Counted from the stretch's first letter, positions 37,916 through 47,584 are shown. The stretch: DNA of 64,000 nt from Neptuniibacter sp. CAU 1671 (GCF_029222905.1 NZ_JARHUE010000001.1:372001-436000); one strand, 5' to 3'. Numbers and translations are program-made. Notes: generated from the letters alone by a model not told the origin.

Positions 37916-40129
37916 CTATCGCCAGAACCGAGGTTGTTGATTATTAAACGATTGGGACAGACATTTTCCATCTTTAGCCGTCAGATGAATGGCACCATCC
38001 ACAGCTGTTGACCACTGAATTGAGCCGATCTCAGCGTACCGTCGAACCACATCCGGGTGTGGGTGATTATAGGGATTACCAAAACCCGCACTATGGATGA
38101 CAGTTTCAGGCCGCCAGCGTCTTATCACATCCGGCCCATTTGAGTAGCGACTGCCATGATGTGAAGAGAGCAGCCATGTCAGCGGTTTTTCAAACACCGG
38201 CAAGCCCAATTCCGTTGTTTGATCGATGTCGCCCGTCAACAGCAGAGAACAGGCGCCATTGGTCACATACAACACACATGAGCGTTGATTATCTTTCACT
38301 CCGGTACTGCCAGAGAGAAACCTGAAAAACACGCCGTCCTGTTGCCACTGCATGCCAGCCCTGCAGTGTTGCGATTCCTTTTCTACCAGCGGATAGGAGG
38401 CATAAGACTGTTGTACTTCAAGGCTATTTTTCAGGGCTGCATAACCACCGGTGTGATCAGTGTCGTTATGACTGAGCACCAGCGTATCAATCGACTGAAT
38501 GCCCCTTGCCCTGATGGCGGGCAGAACTGACCATTCAAAAGCACTGCTGCCGCTGCGAAATCCGGGGCCCAGGTCATACAGCAGATTATTGTTGGCAGTA
38601 TTAATCCAGACCGCAAGCCCCTGCCCTACATCAAATACCCAGACATCAAACGCTCCCTGCGGTTTCACCGTGGGTTTGGAAAACAGTAGAGGCAGTAACA
38701 TGACAAGGGCCAGCCACTTGAAACGCATGCCTGCGGGTAAAATCAGCAACACTGCACCCAGCATGGCCAGCAGAAGAACTGAAAGGTCAGGCGAAGGAAC
38801 TGATTGGTAGATGACGGGCCACTGCTCTAGCCACTCCAGCGCAAACCAGAATGCCTGAGCCATCAACTCAACCACAGGCTGGAGCAATTCAATACCCAGT
38901 AGATACAGCAACTGATCCAGCAACAGCACTGGCACCAGAATGGAGATCCAGGGTATCGCCAATAAGTTAGCCAGCGGCGAAACCCACGACACTCCGGAAA
39001 AAAACATCACGGTCAATGGCATTAGTGCAGGCAATAACAGCAACTGAATCTGCCAGAGTTGGCAACCCGATCGGCTGGACTGATACAGGATGATCAGCAC
39101 CGCCACCACTATAAACGAAAGCCAGAAGCCAGCATTGTAGATGGCAATGGGTGACAGGGTGAGCACCACCGCCAGTGCCAGCCACCACCGCGTCCAATGC
39201 TCCACCTGCTGTAAACGCCACCCGGCGCCTAACAATACTGCCAGCATCAAAAAAGCACGCTGCGCCGGAATGCCAAAACCAGACAAATAAAGATAAAAAG
39301 CGGCTGTCACAATGGCCATACAATAGGGAGGCCAGCGTTGTCCCTGCAGCTGAGGCATCAGGCCTATCACTCTGCCCAACCACCAGCCCACCAACGCCAG
39401 TAAACCGATGTGCATCCCACTGATCACGGCTAGGTGCAGGGTGCCACTGTGTTGCAGCATTAGCCATTGATCGTCTGACAGCGCGCTGCGTGTACCCGTA
39501 GTCAACGCCTGTAACAATCCCACCCACTCTGCCGGATAACGTGCAGCCAGCTGCTGATTCACCTCATGCCTCAGCCCGGTAAAACTGTTTAGACGGGTGG
39601 TTGCGACCGACTCCAGAGACAACACATAACCCGTCGCACCGATACCCCGCTCAATCAGCCATTTTTCATAATCAAAACCCTGAGGATTGTACTGGCCATG
39701 CGGGCGTTTCAGGCGTGCACGCAGACTCACTCGCATCCCCGCACTGAGAGACCGTTCAGGTTCATACCAGCTCAGACGCACTGTTTGGGGCGTAAAGCTG
39801 GCGCTCCCCGAGAGCTGTGTAGCGGATTCAACGCGGAGGTTAAATCGCAGTCCTGATCCGGTCTGCTCGAGCAGACCACTGATCACCCCGGTCAATAGCC
39901 AGTCTGTTCGATTGAGTGATTCGGGCAACTGTGCCTGCAGTTGCCCATTGATCCAGAAGGCACCCCATAACAACCCGACTAATCCGGCAGAAAAATAAAA
40001 CGCCCTGAGCTTGATCCCAAGAACCACGACCAAAAGGGCAATGAAAATGCAACCTGACAGCGGTATAAACTGTGTCAGAGTGAGTGCGCAGATAATTCCG
40101 GCCACATAACAGATCATCCATGATCGCAT
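37916..40129 (-). CDS. comEC: ComEC/Rec2 DNA-uptake channel protein
   Basis: ComEC forms the inner-membrane pore that brings single-stranded DNA into the cell in natural transformation. The protein of about 737 residues has an N-terminal DUF4131 region, a central competence domain with many membrane segments (about residues 220-510) and a C-terminal metallo-beta-lactamase domain with SHNDTDHTGGY and SSHHGSRYSNGP. The frame is open up to 40267, but this would overlap the divergent DUF2062 gene; the ATG at 40129 begins MRSWMICYVAG, directly in a membrane segment, and fits better. Confidence 0.93.
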   Translation of the reverse strand: MRSWMICYVAGIICALTLTQFIPLSGCIFIALLVVVLGIKLRAFYFSAGLVGLLWGAFWINGQLQAQLPESLNRTDWLLTGVISGLLEQTGSGLRFNLRVESATQLSGSASFTPQTVRLSWYEPERSLSAGMRVSLRARLKRPHGQYNPQGFDYEKWLIERGIGATGYVLSLESVATTRLNSFTGLRHEVNQQLAARYPAEWVGLLQALTTGTRSALSDDQWLMLQHSGTLHLAVISGMHIGLLALVGWWLGRVIGLMPQLQGQRWPPYCMAIVTAAFYLYLSGFGIPAQRAFLMLAVLLGAGWRLQQVEHWTRWWLALAVVLTLSPIAIYNAGFWLSFIVVAVLIILYQSSRSGCQLWQIQLLLLPALMPLTVMFFSGVSWVSPLANLLAIPWISILVPVLLLDQLLYLLGIELLQPVVELMAQAFWFALEWLEQWPVIYQSVPSPDLSVLLLAMLGAVLLILPAGMRFKWLALVMLLPLLFSKPTVKPQGAFDVWVFDVGQGLAVWINTANNNLLYDLGPGFRSGSSAFEWSVLPAIRARGIQSIDTLVLSHNDTDHTGGYAALKNSLEVQQSYASYPLVEKESQHCRAGMQWQQDGVFFRFLSGSTGVKDNQRSCVLYVTNGACSLLLTGDIDQTTELGLPVFEKPLTWLLSSHHGSRYSNGPDVIRRWRPETVIHSAGFGNPYNHPHPDVVRRYAEIGSIQWSTAVDGAIHLTAKDGKCLSQSFNNQQPRFWR

Positions 40130-40208
40130 AAGTTGGCTAACCTGAATTGTAAGTGCATAATATGGCCGAGCCGCCAAGGCTTGCCCCTGCCGATGACCAA
40201 AACAGCTG

Positions 40209-40748
40209 ATGCCACGTAAATTTTTTAAGAAATACATGCCAGATGGTGAGCAGTTCAAGCGCCACAAACATCTGAGCTGGTTGGGCGATCACCTGCATGA
40301 CCCAAACCTATGGCATCTTACCCGCCGTTCAGTTTCCAAGGCTTTTCTGATTGGCGTGTTCTGTGCCTTTCTGCCGATTCCACTGCAGATGCTGCTTGCC
40401 GCCGTTATTGCGATTATCTTTCGCAGTAACCTGCCGTTTTCCGTCGGGCTGGTCTGGATCACCAATCCATTGACGATTCCACCCATCTTTTACTTCACTT
40501 ATAAGATAGGCACCTTTTTGCTGGGCGCAAACGCACAGGAAGAGGAGTTTCACCTGTCACTGCAATGGATCACAGAGAGTCTGGCGCATATCTGGTGGCC
40601 ACTACTGCTGGGTTCGGTGTTGACAGGCGCCGTGCTCGGTATCGCCAGCTACTTTATCATTCAGCTTTTCTGGGCATGGCATGTCGGTAAAAGCTGGCGC
40701 CAGCGCCCCAGCAGAAAAGAACGCAAAACGCCCAACAATCCGGACTGA
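40209..40748 (+). CDS. DUF2062 membrane protein
   Basis: The 179-residue protein has the DUF2062 pattern: a basic N-terminus (PRKFFKKYMP), RSVSKAFLIGVFCAFLPIP with a Pro-rich hydrophobic segment, RSNLPFSVGLVWITNPLT, and a last membrane helix. Members are inner-membrane proteins of unknown function; some are fused to glycosyltransferases. It is divergent from comEC and convergent with lolD, in the same place as in Pseudomonas. Confidence 0.88.
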   Translation: MPRKFFKKYMPDGEQFKRHKHLSWLGDHLHDPNLWHLTRRSVSKAFLIGVFCAFLPIPLQMLLAAVIAIIFRSNLPFSVGLVWITNPLTIPPIFYFTYKIGTFLLGANAQEEEFHLSLQWITESLAHIWWPLLLGSVLTGAVLGIASYFIIQLFWAWHVGKSWRQRPSRKERKTPNNPD

Positions 40749-40758
40749 GTGGATTCGC

Positions 40759-41442
40759 TTAAGCGGATACGACCAGCTGACCTTCCTTCAGCTCCAGTAT
40801 TCTCGAGGTTCGGGCAGCCAAAGCTGTGTCGTGGGTAACCAGTATAAAAGCGATACCTTTATCCTGATTGAGCCGGTCGATGACCAGCTGAACATCTTCG
40901 GCGGTGTGGCGGTCAAGGTTACCGGTGGGTTCATCCATCAGAACACAAGCAGGTTCTCCCACCAGTGCTCTGGCAATGGCGACGCGTTGTCTTTCTCCCC
41001 CACTGAGTTGTGCGGGCTTGTGAGTCAGGCGGTGAGCCAGACCTACTTCAGTCAGCAGTTCTGTTGCTTTTGCCCTGACCTGCTCGATGGGCTGTTTTCG
41101 CAACAAAAGCGGCATAGCGACATTCTCAAGTGCGCTAAACTCCGGCAATAGATGATGGAACTGATAGACAAAACCCAGCGCCTGATTGCGTAGCGCCGCC
41201 CGCTGCTTTTCAGAACAGGCATACAGATCCTGCTGATTGATCATCACCTGACCGGATGACGGAGTATCTAAACCACCCAGCATATTCAGCAGTGTGCTTT
41301 TACCGGAGCCGGAGCTGCCAATGATGGCCACCTGCTCCCCTGCCTGCAGGCTGAAATCCAGTTGATCAATCACCGTAATGCTGCGTTCACCATCGCGAAA
41401 GGTTTTGTTCAGACCTTTGGCCTGCAGAACGATATTACTCAT
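40759..41442 (-). CDS. lolD: LolD, ATPase of the lipoprotein-releasing complex
   Basis: LolD is the ATP-binding subunit that drives release of outer-membrane lipoproteins from the inner membrane to LolA. The 227-residue protein has Walker [12 protein letters not shown], the signature [15 protein letters not shown] and Walker [13 protein letters not shown]. It overlaps the permease gene by 8 bases and forms a two-gene operon with it. Confidence 0.95.
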   Translation of the reverse strand: MSNIVLQAKGLNKTFRDGERSITVIDQLDFSLQAGEQVAIIGSSGSGKSTLLNMLGGLDTPSSGQVMINQQDLYACSEKQRAALRNQALGFVYQFHHLLPEFSALENVAMPLLLRKQPIEQVRAKATELLTEVGLAHRLTHKPAQLSGGERQRVAIARALVGEPACVLMDEPTGNLDRHTAEDVQLVIDRLNQDKGIAFILVTHDTALAARTSRILELKEGQLVVSA

Positions 41443-42682
41443 AGCGCAGCGCCTCTGCCGGTTCAGTTTTGGCTGCCCGCCATGAAGGGTAAAGTGTGGC
41501 CAGGAAGCTGATCAGTAGTGACGCCAGCGCAATAACAGTTACATCTCGCCATTGCAGTTCAGACGGCAGGTAGCTGATAAAGTAGACATCGGCGTTCAGA
41601 AACTGGATGCCCAGGGTATGTTCAACCCAGGCAATAAGATCAGAGATGGTCAGCCCCAGCGTGACGCCCAGCAGCACACCCAACAAGGTGCCCATCACAC
41701 CAATCACCGTGCCCTGCACCATGAAAATGCGCATGATCTGTCCGGCCGTAGCCCCCATTGTGCGCAGAATGGCTACATCGGATTTCTTATCGGTCACCAC
41801 CATTACCAGCGTTGACACAATATTAAAGGCAGCCACCAGAACGATCAGGAACAACAACAGACCGATCATCCGCTTTTCCAGCTGAATGGCATGAAACAGG
41901 TTGCCATGGGTCCGCGTCCAGTCACTGATCCGGAACTTCCCGTCCAAGCCGATCGCAATCTCCTTGACCCGTTTAGCCGCCTGGAACAGATCTTCAAACT
42001 GCAGACGAATGCCTTCGACTTCACCCTCTTCCATACGTTTTAAGGCGGCGGCATCACGCAGGTGGATATAGGCAAGACTGGCATCCAGTTCTGCCCCTAC
42101 CTCAAACACTCCGACCACGGTAAAACGCTTCAGACGCGGCACAACCCCGGCCAGACTCACAGAGGCTTCCGGCAGGACCAGTGTTACCTTATCTCCGGGT
42201 CTGACGCCCAGATAACGCGCCAGCAGATCACCCAGCACGATGCCAAAACGGGTTTCGTTAAGGGCATCCAATGACCCCAGTTTAATGTGCGCAGGCAATA
42301 TCGAAATTTTGCTTTCAAGTTCGGGATCAATCCCGTTAATCAGCGCACCACGCACCACCCCTTTGGCGGTGAGCATACCCTGATTCGAAATAAAGGGCGC
42401 AGCGCCCAGTACATCCGGCTGTTGCTCGACCTGAGTGACCAGGTCCGGCCAGTTGGTCAGCGGCTGCTGATAACCCGTGATGGTCGCGTGGGGCACCATG
42501 CCGAGGATGCGTTGTTTCAATTCACGGTCAAAACCGTTCATGACCGACAGCACCACAATCAGCGCAGCCACACCCAGCATCAATCCCAGCATCGAAGCCA
42601 GTGATATAAAGGAGATGAAATGATTGCTCCGCTTGGCAGCGGTGTAACGCAATCCTATATAGAGCGACAAGGGTTTAAACAT
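41435..42682 (-). CDS. Lipoprotein-releasing ABC permease (LolC/LolE family, possibly LolF)
   Basis: The 415-residue protein has one N-terminal membrane helix (MLGLMLGVAALIVVLSVMN), a large periplasmic domain of about 230 residues, and three C-terminal helices ending in [29 protein letters not shown], the family ending. It is encoded just upstream of lolD. Only one permease gene is present, while E. coli has lolC and lolE on both sides of lolD. This fits the LolF type, in which one permease forms a homodimer. I leave the symbol open because a second permease could be elsewhere. Confidence 0.9.
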   Translation of the reverse strand: MFKPLSLYIGLRYTAAKRSNHFISFISLASMLGLMLGVAALIVVLSVMNGFDRELKQRILGMVPHATITGYQQPLTNWPDLVTQVEQQPDVLGAAPFISNQGMLTAKGVVRGALINGIDPELESKISILPAHIKLGSLDALNETRFGIVLGDLLARYLGVRPGDKVTLVLPEASVSLAGVVPRLKRFTVVGVFEVGAELDASLAYIHLRDAAALKRMEEGEVEGIRLQFEDLFQAAKRVKEIAIGLDGKFRISDWTRTHGNLFHAIQLEKRMIGLLLFLIVLVAAFNIVSTLVMVVTDKKSDVAILRTMGATAGQIMRIFMVQGTVIGVMGTLLGVLLGVTLGLTISDLIAWVEHTLGIQFLNADVYFISYLPSELQWRDVTVIALASLLISFLATLYPSWRAAKTEPAEALRYE

Positions 42683-42850
42683 GGCGGCGATTAAATCACA
42701 GTTACTCTGACCTGTAAAAATAAAGCTAAGCGCTTGAGTGTGCTTGGAAACTCAATACGAATCAAACAGATCCTACGCCACAGCAGATGCTTTTCATATC
42801 AAATCTCCCTATACTCTTTGGCAGTTTCAAATCAGTTACGAGTATTTGTC

Positions 42851-43441
42851 ATGTCGGGACAGGAACGTCGTCAGTATTTCCGTATTAACCAGAAAATCGC
42901 ATTGGAACTGAAGCAGGTCGAAGAGGCCGATACCGCTGTTCCTCCGATACCCCGACAGTTTGATGTTTCCCCAAACTTCCTGCTGCTGAGCGAGTTGCAG
43001 GAGATGGACACTGAAAGCCAGCTTTTGTTGCGCCGCATTGCTGAAAAAGATGCTCAGCTGGGCAGTTTTCTGACCATTATGCACAACAAGATGGAAAAAC
43101 TGGCCCAGGCTGTCGCCTCCAGTGAAATGGAGATCAGCCCCTCTGCCATTCAGGAAGTCAGCCTGTCCGAAGGGGGCCTGCAGTTTAATACCCTTACGCC
43201 CTATCCGGATGACAGTTACCTGTGTGTCAAACTGGTCTTCCCTGAATCCTGCCTGGGTTTGCTGCTCTATGCTAAATGCCTGCGCTGCACACCCACAGAT
43301 CCTGAGGGGTATACCATCGCCGCAGAATTTATCAGAATGCCGGAAAACTGCCGCACCCTGCTGGCCAGACAGATACTCGAAAGCCAGGCTCGCGAACGTC
43401 AGCAGGCTCAATTAGAACAGAACTCAGCCACAGAGCAGTAA
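42851..43441 (+). CDS. PilZ-domain-like protein
   Basis: The 196-residue protein begins ERRQYFRINQKIALEL, the RxxxR-type start of a PilZ domain, and has EVSLSEGGLQF (D/NxSxxG-like) at about residues 100-111, followed by beta strands and AEFIRMPE. Between these lies a helical insertion of about 80 residues. PilZ domains bind cyclic di-GMP; the second motif reads S-L-S-E-G-G and has the expected Ser and Gly, so binding is possible but not certain. A TATACT lies at 42810, 41 bases upstream. The ATG at 42851 was chosen because PilZ similarity begins there. The next gene starts one base after its stop. Confidence 0.78.
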   Translation: MSGQERRQYFRINQKIALELKQVEEADTAVPPIPRQFDVSPNFLLLSELQEMDTESQLLLRRIAEKDAQLGSFLTIMHNKMEKLAQAVASSEMEISPSAIQEVSLSEGGLQFNTLTPYPDDSYLCVKLVFPESCLGLLLYAKCLRCTPTDPEGYTIAAEFIRMPENCRTLLARQILESQARERQQAQLEQNSATEQ

Positions 43442-43442
43442 C

Positions 43443-43790
43443 ATGTCCTCACCCGAACACACCCCTGCTCAGAAGCAGCGTAAACTCCTGCATCATATCG
43501 CCGTCGGTGGCGGTTTTCTGGGCCTGATCCTGTGGTTTTATGTTGGCCGTGAAATTGGGGTTCTTGACTGGGCGACAGCGCTGATGCCCGAACAGCATGC
43601 GGGTGCAGGACTGATGCTGGGTATTATGCTGGTGATGACACCCGGCTTTTTTATCTGGGCCCGCTACAATCGCTGGGTGGAACAAAAACTCGCAGTGCGC
43701 GGTTTTTATTACGAAACCGCATATGACGCGGAACAGGCAGAGTTGCTGGCCAAAAAAAAGGCTGAAAAATCTGCAGAGCGGCATGAATAA
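43443..43790 (+). CDS. Small inner-membrane protein, unknown
   Basis: This 115-residue protein has two hydrophobic segments (HIAVGGGFLGLILWFYVG and LMLGIMLVMTPGFFIWA) and a charged C-terminal coil (LLAKKKAEKSAERHE). I do not recognise the family. It starts one base after the PilZ-like gene, so the two are surely one transcript and the membrane protein may be a partner or target of the PilZ protein. Confidence 0.75.
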   Translation: MSSPEHTPAQKQRKLLHHIAVGGGFLGLILWFYVGREIGVLDWATALMPEQHAGAGLMLGIMLVMTPGFFIWARYNRWVEQKLAVRGFYYETAYDAEQAELLAKKKAEKSAERHE

Positions 43791-44012
43791 CCACCATCAG
43801 ACCTGCGCTATTCAATCAGATCTGCACATAAGCAGCCCCTTCTAAGACTCAATGTTGAACTAAATTCAAGCAAACCGGCTTGCTTAAACCCTGTACAGCA
43901 ACTGTACTAAGTGTTACCCGCAGGCAGAATTCCGCCCGAACACTGCAAATCCTTTCTGATACTTCGCAGTCACACGAGAGCCTGCTGGCGCAGCGCCACG
44001 CGGAGGCACATC

Positions 44013-45269
44013 ATGCTGAAAAGGAGCACATTAGGTTATCTGATTGCAGTCACTGCTTTGCTCATACCCCACGCACAGGCAGTCGATCTTGCAAATCTGG
44101 ACAGCCATACCCTTCCATCTACGTTGACCACTGACGAGGTACCTGCACAGCCAATCTCCTTTGAAACAACGCGTAAAACGTCCCTGCTGGATGCCATTCA
44201 TCAATATGAACAGTGGGTCAATCTGCCCTGGGAAAAATTGCCAAATGGCCGCTCTCTACACGCAGGCGAAACTGCAGCCATCGTGCCACTGGTTAGAGAT
44301 CGGTTACGGTTACTGGGTGATTTAAAGTCAGTGGAGGCAACACCAGACTCAGATCAGTTTGATAGCGAACTGGAAACCGCGTTAAAACGTTTCCAGGCCC
44401 GGCATGGACTCGAGCCAGATGGCATTCTGGGGCGTAAAACACGTATGGCGTTGAACGTATCCCCGACCGAAAGACTTCAGCAACTGGAAGTCAATCTGTT
44501 GCGGCAGGAACAGTTCAGCCGCATCACAACCCCACTCTACGTTCAGGTCAATATCCCTGAATACCGCCTGCGCGTGCTAAACCAGGACCAGGTTGCTCTG
44601 GAGATGAAAACAATCGTGGGCCGTAAGTCACGTAAGACACCGGTCTTCAGTAGCGAGATCGATACCATGGTGGTAAACCCGTCCTGGTATGTGCCAAAAA
44701 GCATCGCCTTCAAGGACATTCTGCCAAAACAGCAGGCAAACCCTGAGTATATGGCACAGCATAACCTGAAAGTAATAACCGGCTGGGGCAATGGCATTCA
44801 GGAGATACCGCTGGATCAGGTTGACTGGAATAGCCTGTATACATCACCTCAGGCGCCCCGCTTATGGGAACCCCCCAGTGACGGCAATACGCTCGGACAG
44901 GTTAAATTCCTGACCCCTAACCGGTATGCGGTTTATCTCCACGACACATCGGCAAAAGCATTATTTAACAAACCCGACCGTGCGTTCAGCTCAGGCTGCA
45001 TACGTGTTGAACAACCCCGATTACTGGCGGACCTGCTGATGTCTCTCTCCAATCAGTGGGCACCCGAACAGGTAAACAGCTTATTCGAATCGACTGACAC
45101 GCAGAGGATTAATCTCGCAAGACCCATCCCATTGCACATTACGTACTGGACCGCCTGGATCGATAATGAACAACAACTGCAATTCAGAGAGGATATCTAC
45201 CGACGGGACAAAACTGATTTATCCGCCTTACAAATTGATAATCAATCTGCACAAATTTCATCAAATTGA
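44013..45269 (+). CDS. L,D-transpeptidase (YcbB/LdtD-like)
   Basis: The 418-residue protein has a signal peptide (MLKRSTLGYLIAVTALLIP, cleaved after AQA), a peptidoglycan-binding domain at about residues 100-150 (LKRFQARHGLEPDGILGRKT) and a YkuD catalytic domain with VVNPSWYVPKSI and the Cys motif FSSGCIRVEQP. L,D-transpeptidases make 3-3 cross-links in the periplasm. The start at 44013 has GGAGG seven bases upstream; the frame is open further but without signal. It is shorter than E. coli LdtD (615), lacking part of the N-terminus. As in E. coli (ycbB-ycbK), it precedes mepK. Confidence 0.92.
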   Translation: MLKRSTLGYLIAVTALLIPHAQAVDLANLDSHTLPSTLTTDEVPAQPISFETTRKTSLLDAIHQYEQWVNLPWEKLPNGRSLHAGETAAIVPLVRDRLRLLGDLKSVEATPDSDQFDSELETALKRFQARHGLEPDGILGRKTRMALNVSPTERLQQLEVNLLRQEQFSRITTPLYVQVNIPEYRLRVLNQDQVALEMKTIVGRKSRKTPVFSSEIDTMVVNPSWYVPKSIAFKDILPKQQANPEYMAQHNLKVITGWGNGIQEIPLDQVDWNSLYTSPQAPRLWEPPSDGNTLGQVKFLTPNRYAVYLHDTSAKALFNKPDRAFSSGCIRVEQPRLLADLLMSLSNQWAPEQVNSLFESTDTQRINLARPIPLHITYWTAWIDNEQQLQFREDIYRRDKTDLSALQIDNQSAQISSN

Positions 45270-45277
45270 TCATTTAG

Positions 45278-45306
45278 TGTACATCTGTAAATACATTCGG
45301 CATAAT
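45278..45306 (+). promoter_or_regulatory. Candidate promoter of mepK
   Basis: TGTACA (-35-like, four of six) and CATAAT (-10, five of six) are 17 bases apart, ending 33 bases before the mepK ATG. It would allow mepK to be made apart from the upstream ldt gene. Confidence 0.4.
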
Positions 45307-45338
45307 GCGGCCGTTGTTTTATATTTGTTGTACACCTT

Positions 45339-45893
45339 ATGTCTGAAACTCTTGTATCACGTAGAAAGCTTCTTGGTTACATGGCCGTCGGCGCATCCGG
45401 TCTGTTGATTCCACATACGGCGATGGCGGTTGCGGCACCTCAGTCAGAAAAAAAACTGGCACTCCTCAATTTACATACAGGGGAGTCGCTCAGCACCACA
45501 TTCTGCAGTACTCAGGGATATCAAGCTGAGAGTCTCGCGGAGATCAATCAGTTGCTGCGGGATCACCGCAACAACAAGCAGTGCACCATGAATATTGAGT
45601 TACTGGAACTGCTGTTTGACCTGCGTCGGGTGCTGGATACCAACAAACCCTTCCATGTCATCTCTGCTTACCGTTCACCTGAAACCAATAAAATGCTGAG
45701 TCAGAAAAGCAGCGGTGTAGCGAAAAAAAGCCTGCATATGCAGGGTATGGCAATTGATATCCGGGTTCCCGGAGTCGACCTGAAAGACCTGCATGCAGCG
45801 GCTCTCGCCTTGCAAGGTGGCGGTGTAGGCCTATACAGCAAAAGTAACTTTGTCCACCTTGATGTGGGTCGGGTCAGACGCTGGGGAACCTGA
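45339..45893 (+). CDS. mepK: MepK-like peptidoglycan endopeptidase (DUF882/YcbK)
   Basis: MepK in E. coli cuts 3-3 cross-links of peptidoglycan. The 184-residue protein starts with a likely Tat signal (SRRKLLGYMAVGASGLLIP), then the M15-like domain with the metal ligands in SAYRSPETN, SLHMQGMAIDIR and NFVHLDVG. E. coli MepK also has a Tat-type signal. Its place right after an L,D-transpeptidase links the making and cutting of the same bond. The stop is one base from the stop of the convergent HD gene. Confidence 0.92.
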   Translation: MSETLVSRRKLLGYMAVGASGLLIPHTAMAVAAPQSEKKLALLNLHTGESLSTTFCSTQGYQAESLAEINQLLRDHRNNKQCTMNIELLELLFDLRRVLDTNKPFHVISAYRSPETNKMLSQKSSGVAKKSLHMQGMAIDIRVPGVDLKDLHAAALALQGGGVGLYSKSNFVHLDVGRVRRWGT

Positions 45894-45894
45894 T

Positions 45895-47280
45895 TCAGGT
45901 CATCAAGCCCCGCTCAACCAGATCTTCTAATGCTGCAAAACAGGTCTGGTCAATTTGCGTACCCAGATGCTCTCGCATCATCTCCAGCGCCTGCGGCACC
46001 GGTATAGCACCTCGGTAAGGTCGTTCTGCCGTAATGGCATCAAAAATATCAGCCGTGGTGATAATCCGGGTTTCCAGAGAGATCTCTGCATCACACAAAC
46101 CATGCGGATAACCAAAGCCATCCAGCCGTTCATGATGCGCCTGACAGACCTGTGCCAACTCCTGCATCGGGCCTATCCGCGATAAAATTTCTCCGGTATA
46201 CCGGGCATGCAGTTTAATCGCCTCGTACTCGTCATCTGTTAATTTACCGGGTTTATCGAGAATCGCATTACTGACACCCAGTTTACCCACATCGTGTAAC
46301 AACGCTCCCCTACGGACCAACTGAGCTGATGCATGACTCAGTCCCAGTGTATTTGCTAGCTGCTCGGCATAAAAGCTGACACGCTCACAATGCCCGGAGG
46401 TGTATGGGCTTTTGGCATCGACAACCTGACCAAATGCCAGAGCAATATCGTCAATATAACTTTCAGTGAGCGGTACTCTGTGCTTTGCTGGCTCCATCGC
46501 AATGACATATCGGGGCAGTGCGGGGCTGGCCAGATAACGCCAGAAATCAGCCTGCCTGGCAACCTTGTTAAAATGCGAAACCAATTGTGGGTCAAACCAT
46601 TTTCCAGCGCGTTTATTGATCTCTTGTTCTGCCCTCTCCTGGCCGAACCCTATGAAAAACACATCCGCCACCTGAGCCAACAGGGCGATTCGGGAATAGA
46701 GAGGGATCGCCTCGCCTGCAAGCCCATAGGGTTTGCCCCGACCATTCCAGTGTTCATCCAGCCCGCGAATACCCTGCGCAACGTTCTCAGGCAAACGGAG
46801 TTGTCGCGCAATTTCAGCGCCACGTTCACAGCGGGTTAACATCAGATCCTGCGCCCACTGTTCCCCGTGCGAAAAAACGTTCAACACTTTACTACAACGG
46901 GAGACTAGGTCCTCACCAGCCCCGGTATGCTTCACCACAAAATGCATTACCTGGTGGAGTTGATCATCCACCAGTTTATAATCCCGCTTGAAACTCAGGT
47001 CATCAGTGGCATAGAGCTGACTTATGCGAGCAGCATTACTGCTGCAACCCAGGTCTTTAAGAAGCAGAGTGTAGTAAAGCTCCCAGAGCGATTGAGATGG
47101 GAGGCCGAGGGATTCGCCGATTTTGAAACCGATCCAGCAGACCCGGATACAATGACCTTTAGGCTGACCTTCAGTCATGTCCAGTGCATGACTTAAAGAC
47201 CCTAACAGTTCTGACATCAGCAAGGATTCCTGGGCAGACTCCTGCACAGGAAAATGCTTTAAAGCGTAAGCAACCCCCAT
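45895..47280 (-). CDS. Tandem HD-domain (HD-GYP-like) phosphohydrolase
   Basis: The 461-residue protein carries two HD-type halves. The second (about residues 270-460) has a complete set: SGHCERVSFYAEQ, ALLHDVGKLGVS, HARYTGEILS and HHERLDGFGYPHGL, the HD-GYP form that can hydrolyse cyclic di-GMP. The first (about residues 30-240) has the same plan, but reads GHCIRV, LLLKDLGCSS (Lys in place of His) and DEHWNGRGKPYGL, so it has probably lost activity and may sense or dimerise. There are no membrane segments. A perfect GGAGGTGATC site precedes the ATG. Substrate is inferred from family. Confidence 0.85.
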   Translation of the reverse strand: MGVAYALKHFPVQESAQESLLMSELLGSLSHALDMTEGQPKGHCIRVCWIGFKIGESLGLPSQSLWELYYTLLLKDLGCSSNAARISQLYATDDLSFKRDYKLVDDQLHQVMHFVVKHTGAGEDLVSRCSKVLNVFSHGEQWAQDLMLTRCERGAEIARQLRLPENVAQGIRGLDEHWNGRGKPYGLAGEAIPLYSRIALLAQVADVFFIGFGQERAEQEINKRAGKWFDPQLVSHFNKVARQADFWRYLASPALPRYVIAMEPAKHRVPLTESYIDDIALAFGQVVDAKSPYTSGHCERVSFYAEQLANTLGLSHASAQLVRRGALLHDVGKLGVSNAILDKPGKLTDDEYEAIKLHARYTGEILSRIGPMQELAQVCQAHHERLDGFGYPHGLCDAEISLETRIITTADIFDAITAERPYRGAIPVPQALEMMREHLGTQIDQTCFAALEDLVERGLMT

Positions 47281-47584
47281 GGGATCACCTCCTGCAAAAC
47301 GACTTTGCCAGACTTAAGCAATCCCTTGGCAGCTGACGTTTTACATAAGGACAAAACTTAACCTGATGAATTCAGGGTCATATCCACACGATTTTCATAT
47401 AGCATCGGTGACATTTGGCCACCTTACATAAAGCTGCATTTTTCAGCCTACGTACTTATACGCAAACGCACAAAGTTTATCGCCCAAAAGAATTAAAACG
47501 TAAGTTTTAATTTTGGCCAACTGATATAAAAAATCCCCAAAAAAAAGCGCCCATAAAGGCGCTTTTTTGTATTAAAACAATAAG
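47281..47584. other. Intergenic region between the MCP and HD genes
   Basis: These 304 bases hold the MCP terminator (47541-47568) and the upstream region of the HD gene, with no supported gene. Confidence 0.5.
47541..47568 (-). terminator. Intrinsic terminator of the chemotaxis receptor gene
   Basis: The arms aaaaaagcgcc and ggcgctttttt pair around a 6-base loop; on the minus strand the stem is followed by eight T. It lies 16 bases after the MCP stop. Confidence 0.9.

Noticed and set aside
40130-40267. Longer comEC N-terminus up to 40267
   Set aside because: It would overlap the divergent DUF2062 gene and adds residues that do not look like a membrane protein start.
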